Shown: positions 58,876-64,000 of the stretch, in pieces
How positions within the stretch are numbered: position 1 is the stretch's first letter
How the letters are laid out: every line of letters begins with the position of its first letter
Assembly (NCBI GenBank): GCA_051294375.1
Contig: CM119266.1
Coordinates: 2,907,812-2,971,811, forward strand
From: Paraspadella gotoi
Taxonomy: Eukaryota > Chaetognatha
Reading direction: 5' to 3'
Length of the DNA: 64,000 bases
Notes under the pieces: model-generated
The model's input: the letters and a program-made list of their open reading frames with translations, nothing else
Told to the model about the DNA's origin: nothing
Database searches by the model: none
Translations under genes and position numbers: made by a program

Positions 58876-59998
58876 CTCTGTTGTCAAGACAAAAGAAAAA
58901 ATCGAAAATGGATGACGAAGAAACGAATAAAAAGAACACGAGCGATAAGTTTTTCGAGCTTCCGAAAAAAAAGGATTTTCTCCGAATTAATTTCGGGTCA
59001 TCAATCATTCAATCGGTCCCTCACTCAGACCCTAACTCACTAATCAGCTCATTAATTTCGGTTTTCAATGATTACTTTTCAGTTATCACCATTAAATTCC
59101 ATCATTCCTCGGAAATCGTAATTTTTAGATGGTATTAAATAACTATGAGACAATTTTCTTCGTCATCACGACGCGAGTCTCACTTGTTTTTCTGAATGAT
59201 CACGTGATTTGGAGGATTTTTGATAGCTTCATCTGTGAAACGTGAATCTGAAATTGAGGAAAAGTGAAGGAAGTCAGAAAGGAAGAGTTAAGAAAGGAAA
59301 TTACAGGGACTTCAATCAGAACTGATACGAAAAATCTTGTAATATAATCGAAACGAAGAGCAATCAGGTTATAAAATATTTTCATACTAATAGAAAAATA
59401 CTTGACTTGTTTTTTCTACCAATTTGTAACATTCTAGTTAGGATAGTTGCTATGTTATAAACATTTTCTTAGAAGGTAAATTTCTAAAGAAGCAGATTTT
59501 TTACTTTGAATGAATCTTACCATCAATTCTTAGTTCTCATTAAAACAATGGTTTTTTCTATGCTTTATTTTTTTTTATTAATAAGATACTGTAGTAAATG
59601 TATCATGAACCAGAATATAAAAAATTATATTATGATTTTCCCTTTAAAATCTATTAAAAATAAAAATTTCAGCTTGGGGGAAAATAACAAATCCCCAAAC
59701 TGACTTTTTATCATAAAATATTTTTATTTGTATATCAGATAACTTAACAATCAGCGTCAAAAATGTTAAAATAATAAAAACTGTTAAAATTTGGACAAAA
59801 TAAAATAGAAAAACGTGACTCCGCGCTTGAGAGCCACTGTCATTATACTATTAGGAAATTTGCCATTTTTTTTTAGGTCAACATAAACGATCCAGTAGAC
59901 TTCTAACTAATAAATGTTATATAGTGAAATAATTACGAGTTAATTAGGTCTTTTCGTATCGCCTCCAGATTGAAGTCCCTGGAGAGAGAGAGAGAGAA

Positions 59999-60036
<38 letters not shown>

Positions 60037-60050
60037 AGAGAGGAGAGAGA

Positions 60051-60093
<43 letters not shown>

Positions 60094-60195
60094 TCAAAGG
60101 TCACAAGGATACAGATTGCCTCGACAATGAGTTAAGGAAAGAGATCACGCGGCGGCTGAATCACGCGGGTCAGAAAAAAATGTGAGTGAGGAGAG

Positions 60196-60244
<49 letters not shown>

Positions 60245-61012
60245 AGAGGGAGAGAGAGAGAGAGAGAGGTGATCGAACAAAACATGTCGCAAAAAAAATT
60301 CACCTTTGAAGAAAAGGTCAAAGGTGAAACAGCGAGAAAAAAGTGAAGGGGAAAAATGAGAGAAGGAATTGAGCGTTGCGTTGATTGGTTATATATTTAT
60401 TAATTGTATTTATTTAGTAATGAGCAATTCGTTGCAAAGGTTCACAAGTGCAATTTTCAATTATTATTATTATTATTATGTATTAGTTATTATTATTATT
60501 ATTTTTATTTTTTTTTTCTTTTTTCTTTTTTTTTCTTTTTAATCCCACTACGAATATTTATATTCAAATTATTTTTATAATCTCATGAGATCTTTCAACA
60601 ATGTTTTAATTTCTTTTTTTTATCTAATTTAGTTTGTGAGATGAAATATAATTTCGACTCACGATGAGAGAAAATAATTCGACAGACTATCAACTTATAA
60701 TTAATATTTTTCGGCTTCTCACACCGACAGTTTCTGTAGTCTAGTCGGTAAAATGACCGACAAAATTCATCGATTTAACCGTGAAGAGAGATCGCAGATG
60801 GGCAGGACGAACTTCGTCCCTGAAGTACAGGGTCACCCGTTATGACTTGGCTGCGGTTGATAGGAATGAAGACGACGACGACGAGACGACGACGACGACG
60901 CACGACGTTAAGCCTCGCATCCAATTTTGTTTGTTTTCGCTCGACGTTTGTTTGTTTACTTCTTAAAATTATATCCGTTCGACGCGAAACGTGACATCGT
61001 CAACGTCGTCGT

Positions 61013-61044
<32 letters not shown>

Positions 61045-62937
61045 TGCCTTTGATGATGTCGTAATCTTGTCGTCTCGCGTCGTCGTTGTCGCCGTCTTCG
61101 TCGTAGTCAGCCTCGTCTTCGTCTGTCGCTCGCTTCGTCGTAGTCAGCTCGTCTTCGTCGTAGTCAGCCTCGTCTCGTCGTAGTCAGCCTCGTCTTCGCG
61201 TAGTCAGCCTCGTCTTGTCGTTAGTCAGCTCGTCTTCGTCGTAGTCAGCCTCGTCTCGTCGTAGTCAGCCTCGTCTTCGTCGTAGTCAGCCTCGTCTTCG
61301 TCGTAGTCAGCCTCGTCTCGTCGTAGTCAGCCTCGTCTTCGTCGTAGTCAGCCTCGTCTTCGTCGTAGTCAGCTCGTCTTCGTCGAGTCACCTTCGTTCA
61401 GCCTCGTCGTCGTAGTCAGCCTCGTTTCGAAATAACTTGTTCTCAATCGAGTTCATCGCAGTCATTTCTCGCCTTTTGATCGATGGCAGGCAAGCACAAG
61501 CATTGTCGAGACAAGCTTCTGCAATCAAGGTTTTTTTTTTCGATTTCGTCGAGAAAAGAAACATTAGACGGGTGAGAATCGAAGAGATAAAAGGGGAGAA
61601 GTGAGACAGGGGAATTTGGAAAGGAAGGGAGGGAGAGAAAGAGGTAGGAGGGAGAAAGGGTGGGAAGCGAGTAAAGTTTGAGGCTAATATCATGATAGAA
61701 TTCTCCAGAACGTTTACTCGATCTTCCCCATCCAATTCACCTTTACCTTCATCATATCCTCATCTCGTTCTCATCGCTCATTGGTTGAGCGATATGAAGG
61801 GATGTAGATGTGGATGTTGGCTCGGGGGTTGTTGCATGGAGTGGATGTATAAAAGATAAACCCTCTCATGGATCGGTCAGACACGCTCTTTACCACTCAG
61901 AGCTCCCCCACGGTTTTGTCTTACCACATGCTTTCTACTCTTTCTTCATAAATCCTTAAAGGTAATAGAGACAACGTGCTCCACTCAGCCAGTTAAATAT
62001 TCACATTGTAGCTAAGTATCTAGTCACAAACTAAGGAAAAGCGAGAGAAGCGAGATATCGGAATAAAGAGGTAAAAGATTGACAAAAACGAGAAGAAAAA
62101 GGGCGAAATGAAAACCGCGGGAAAAAACAGAGACAAAAATAAAAAATGGCGTTAGGAATACGAAGAGAAGGAGAAAAATGACATAAGAAGAAAAGGAGGA
62201 AGAAAAAACGATTGGGAAGAGGAAGGAGGAAGGAGGAAGGAGAAGAGGAAGGAGAAAAGGGAGAAAGAGAGGAGGGAGGAGGAAAAAAAGAAAAGAAAAA
62301 ACAAAAGGAAAGTGAAAAAAGAAACAAAGTAATTAAAAAAAAGAAAGGAAAAAGACTCGCATCTGTTAAAGAAGGAACAATGTCGTTGATGTTGGGTTTT
62401 TTCTTTGAATTGGGAATCCTTTTTTTAGAGGAGGAAGAGGATGCGGAGGAGGAGGAGGAGGAGGAGGAAAAGAGGAGGAAATAATGAGACGACGGAAAAG
62501 AAAGAGAGGGAAGGTAAGATAACGAAAGTCAGCGGCTGCGAGGACGAAAAAAGGTGGACAAAGGAAAGTAAGGAAAGACGGAGGATAAGAATATAAAACA
62601 AGTGGAGGATGGTTGGGGGTGAGGGGCGGTGTACGAGAAAAGGAAAGGTGAGTTCGGGTGAGAGACGGGGTGTGGGGTCTTAAACCGGAAAAAATGGTCT
62701 GTTTACGTCTCGAGGCGTTTTGTGAATAATTCTCGTTTTCCGTCTTCGCGCAACTAACGGCCTCTCACGCCAAACGGTAGCGTCAAACGGTATCGTAACG
62801 CGTTAACGCCGTAACATCGTTAATTTTGTGCTACTTCTCGATAACGTCCAAGATGGCCGATCGCGGGTGGTCGAGAAAAAAAAGGGTCCGTCGTGTCTCA
62901 TTCCGAGCCAAAGAGGGCGGAATGCCGGCTTGGTTCG

Positions 62938-63032
<95 letters not shown>

Positions 63033-63177
63033 AGGAAGTTGGAATTAAAATCGGTAATTTCATGAAAATTTTCGTTTTCTTGCATCACTCTTAATGATAT
63101 CTTTTCAATTAACTACATTTACTACTTTAATTAATTAATTATGTCATTATTATATAGTTATGTCCATTCTTCCCCAG
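58410..63177. other. Repeat-rich region after exon 23, no confirmed gene
   Basis: (GA)n at 58798-58872, 59983-60088 and 60198-60268; AT-rich unique sequence 59060-59960; (GTC)n 61005-61045; a 21-bp repeat 61080-61430; GA-rich sequence 62160-62480; (GA)n 62940-63020. An exon-like segment ends at the donor AAAAAAAT/GTGAGTG (60181-) after VKGHKDTDCLDNELRKEI, but its acceptor would lie in the GA run. A TATAAAAG at 61848 with a following GT donor (AAAG/GTAATA near 61961) could be a promoter and a non-coding first exon. Confidence 0.45.
61080..61440 (-). repeat. 21-bp tandem repeat, about 16 copies; minus strand reads D-E-D-E-A-D-Y
   Basis: The unit is GTCGTAGTCAGCCTCGTCTTC; on the minus strand seven codons give the heptapeptide DEDEADY. 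Several units are one or two bases short. A minus-strand frame upstream (61440-61530, after a CTTGATTGCAG acceptor-like site) leads into it with NEADYDDEAE. Confidence 0.75.
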
Positions 63178-63238
63178 GATATCAAATTCCGTCAAAAACG
63201 AAAGCCACGACTTCTGCAGAAGAGGATGCCCTCTGGCG
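63178..63238 (+). other. Possible further exon of the modular gene
   Basis: Acceptor ATTCTTCCCCAG and donor TGGCG/GTGAGA enclose 61 nt. Entering in the phase left by exon 23 it encodes YQIPSKTKATTSAEEDALW, like the Thr/Ser/Ala linkers of the gene. Distance and intervening repeats make this tentative. Confidence 0.4.
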
Positions 63239-63256
63239 GTGAGAAATATATACTGT

Positions 63257-63339
<83 letters not shown>

Positions 63340-64000
63340 TCTCTCTCCTTTACCGTTATTCATTGAACGTTCCCGGCGCCAAAGTCTCTCTCCGCGACGC
63401 TGTTCCGCGCGTTGGCCGATCGGCGGCCGGAAAAAAAGGATTTTCTCCGAATTAATTTCGGGTCATCAATCATTCAATCGGTCCCTCACTCAGACCCTCA
63501 CTCAGACCCTAACTCACTAATCAGTCATTAATTTCGGGTTTTCAATGATTACTTTTCAGTTATCACCCATTAAATTCCATCATTCCTCGGAAATCGTAAT
63601 TTTTAGATGATATTAATAACTATGAGACAATTTTCTCGTCATCACGACGCGAGTCTCACTTGTTTTTCTGAAATGATCACGTGATTTGGAGGATTTTTGA
63701 TAGCTTCATCTGTGAAACGTGAATCTGAAATTGAGGAAAAGTGAAGGAAGTCAGGAAGGAAGAGTTAAGAAAGGAAATTACAGGGACTTCAATCAGAACT
63801 GATACGAAAAATCTTGTAATATAATCGAAACGAAGAGCAATCAGGTTATAAAATATTTTCATACTATAGAAAAATACTTGACTTGTTTTTTCTAACCAAT
63901 TTGTAACATTCTAGTTAGGATAGTTGCTATGTTATAAACATTTTTCTTAGAAGGTAAATTTCTAAAGAAGCAGAATTTTTACTTTGAAAGTGAATCTACA
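63239..64000. repeat. (CT)n array and direct duplicate of 58965-59534
   Basis: After a CT array (63257-63350) comes GAACGTTCCCGGCGCCAAAG, also present at 57077. 63431-64000 then repeats 58965-59534 almost exactly, with an extra TCACTCAGACCC unit and a few indels. The copy runs off the window. Confidence 0.9.

Larger units (their letters stand above)
55321..58960. repeat. Inverted duplication spanning an assembly gap
   Basis: 55321-55904 is the reverse complement of 57147-58136 (unique 230 bp plus the 26-bp repeat array and the end of exon 22). 55905-56705 is the reverse complement of 58162-58960 (including exon 23). The copies differ by indels and by repeat number (about 13 against 29 units). 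Confidence 0.85.

Noticed and set aside
62212-62484. A Glu/Lys-rich gene
   Set aside because: Purine-rich simple sequence. No splice signals or similarity.

Overview
The window is nuclear DNA of an invertebrate-type animal. It has spliced genes with GT-AG introns, tRNA genes without CCA, a Tc1/mariner remnant, LTR remnants, a tRNA-derived SINE, and very many (GA)n, (GAC)n and pyrimidine microsatellites. The phylum cannot be fixed from what is visible. Two N gaps and indel-rich repeats show an incompletely polished draft assembly, so single-base frame breaks need caution. Exon limits were placed by hand from splice sites, reading-phase continuity and protein-family similarity.

Layout. 2-157 is the 3' end of an unidentified gene with a C-terminal membrane segment. 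326-397 is tRNA-Thr(CGT). 754-6461 (+) is a six-exon flavin-containing monooxygenase whose last intron holds a truncated LTR with primer-binding site and a deleted Tc1 element. 6.7-14.1 kb is AT-rich repeat territory, including a 1.3-kb element with perfect ~32-bp terminal inverted repeats and a second LTR-like end. 14165-38896 (-) is a 26-exon transmembrane adenylyl cyclase of the type 2/4/7 (Ac76E-like) class, about 1,140 residues, with all inspected catalytic residues present. One 10.5-kb intron of this gene contains, on the opposite strand, a complete seven-exon actin gene (29015-33213), a tRNA-Ser(TGA) and a 2-kb polypyrimidine tract. A second tRNA-Ser(TGA) lies in the next intron.

The divergent partner of the cyclase, 40512 to at least 58409 (+), is a very large gene I do not recognise: at least 23 exons, about 2,040 residues, no stop codon yet. 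It is built from low-complexity Ala/Asp/Glu- and Pro/Thr-rich sequence carrying three kinds of repeat: a tryptophan module (W-x4-L-x2-W-[LW]-x3-D-x-R-R) in five successive exons, a 13-residue D-W repeat, and a pentapeptide A-A-R-I-E/D repeat. Most exons of its second half are flanked by phase-1 introns, as expected for exon duplication. It is the best candidate for something undescribed.

55.3-58.9 kb contains an inverted duplication around a 25-N gap, including a second, frame-disrupted copy of one exon of this gene. 58.4-64 kb is mostly simple repeats, with possible further exons and a direct copy of 58965-59534 at the right edge.

The four main genes have unrelated roles (amine/xenobiotic oxygenation, cAMP signalling, cytoskeleton, unknown repeat protein). 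The only structural relation visible is physical nesting and a head-to-head arrangement around 39-40.5 kb.
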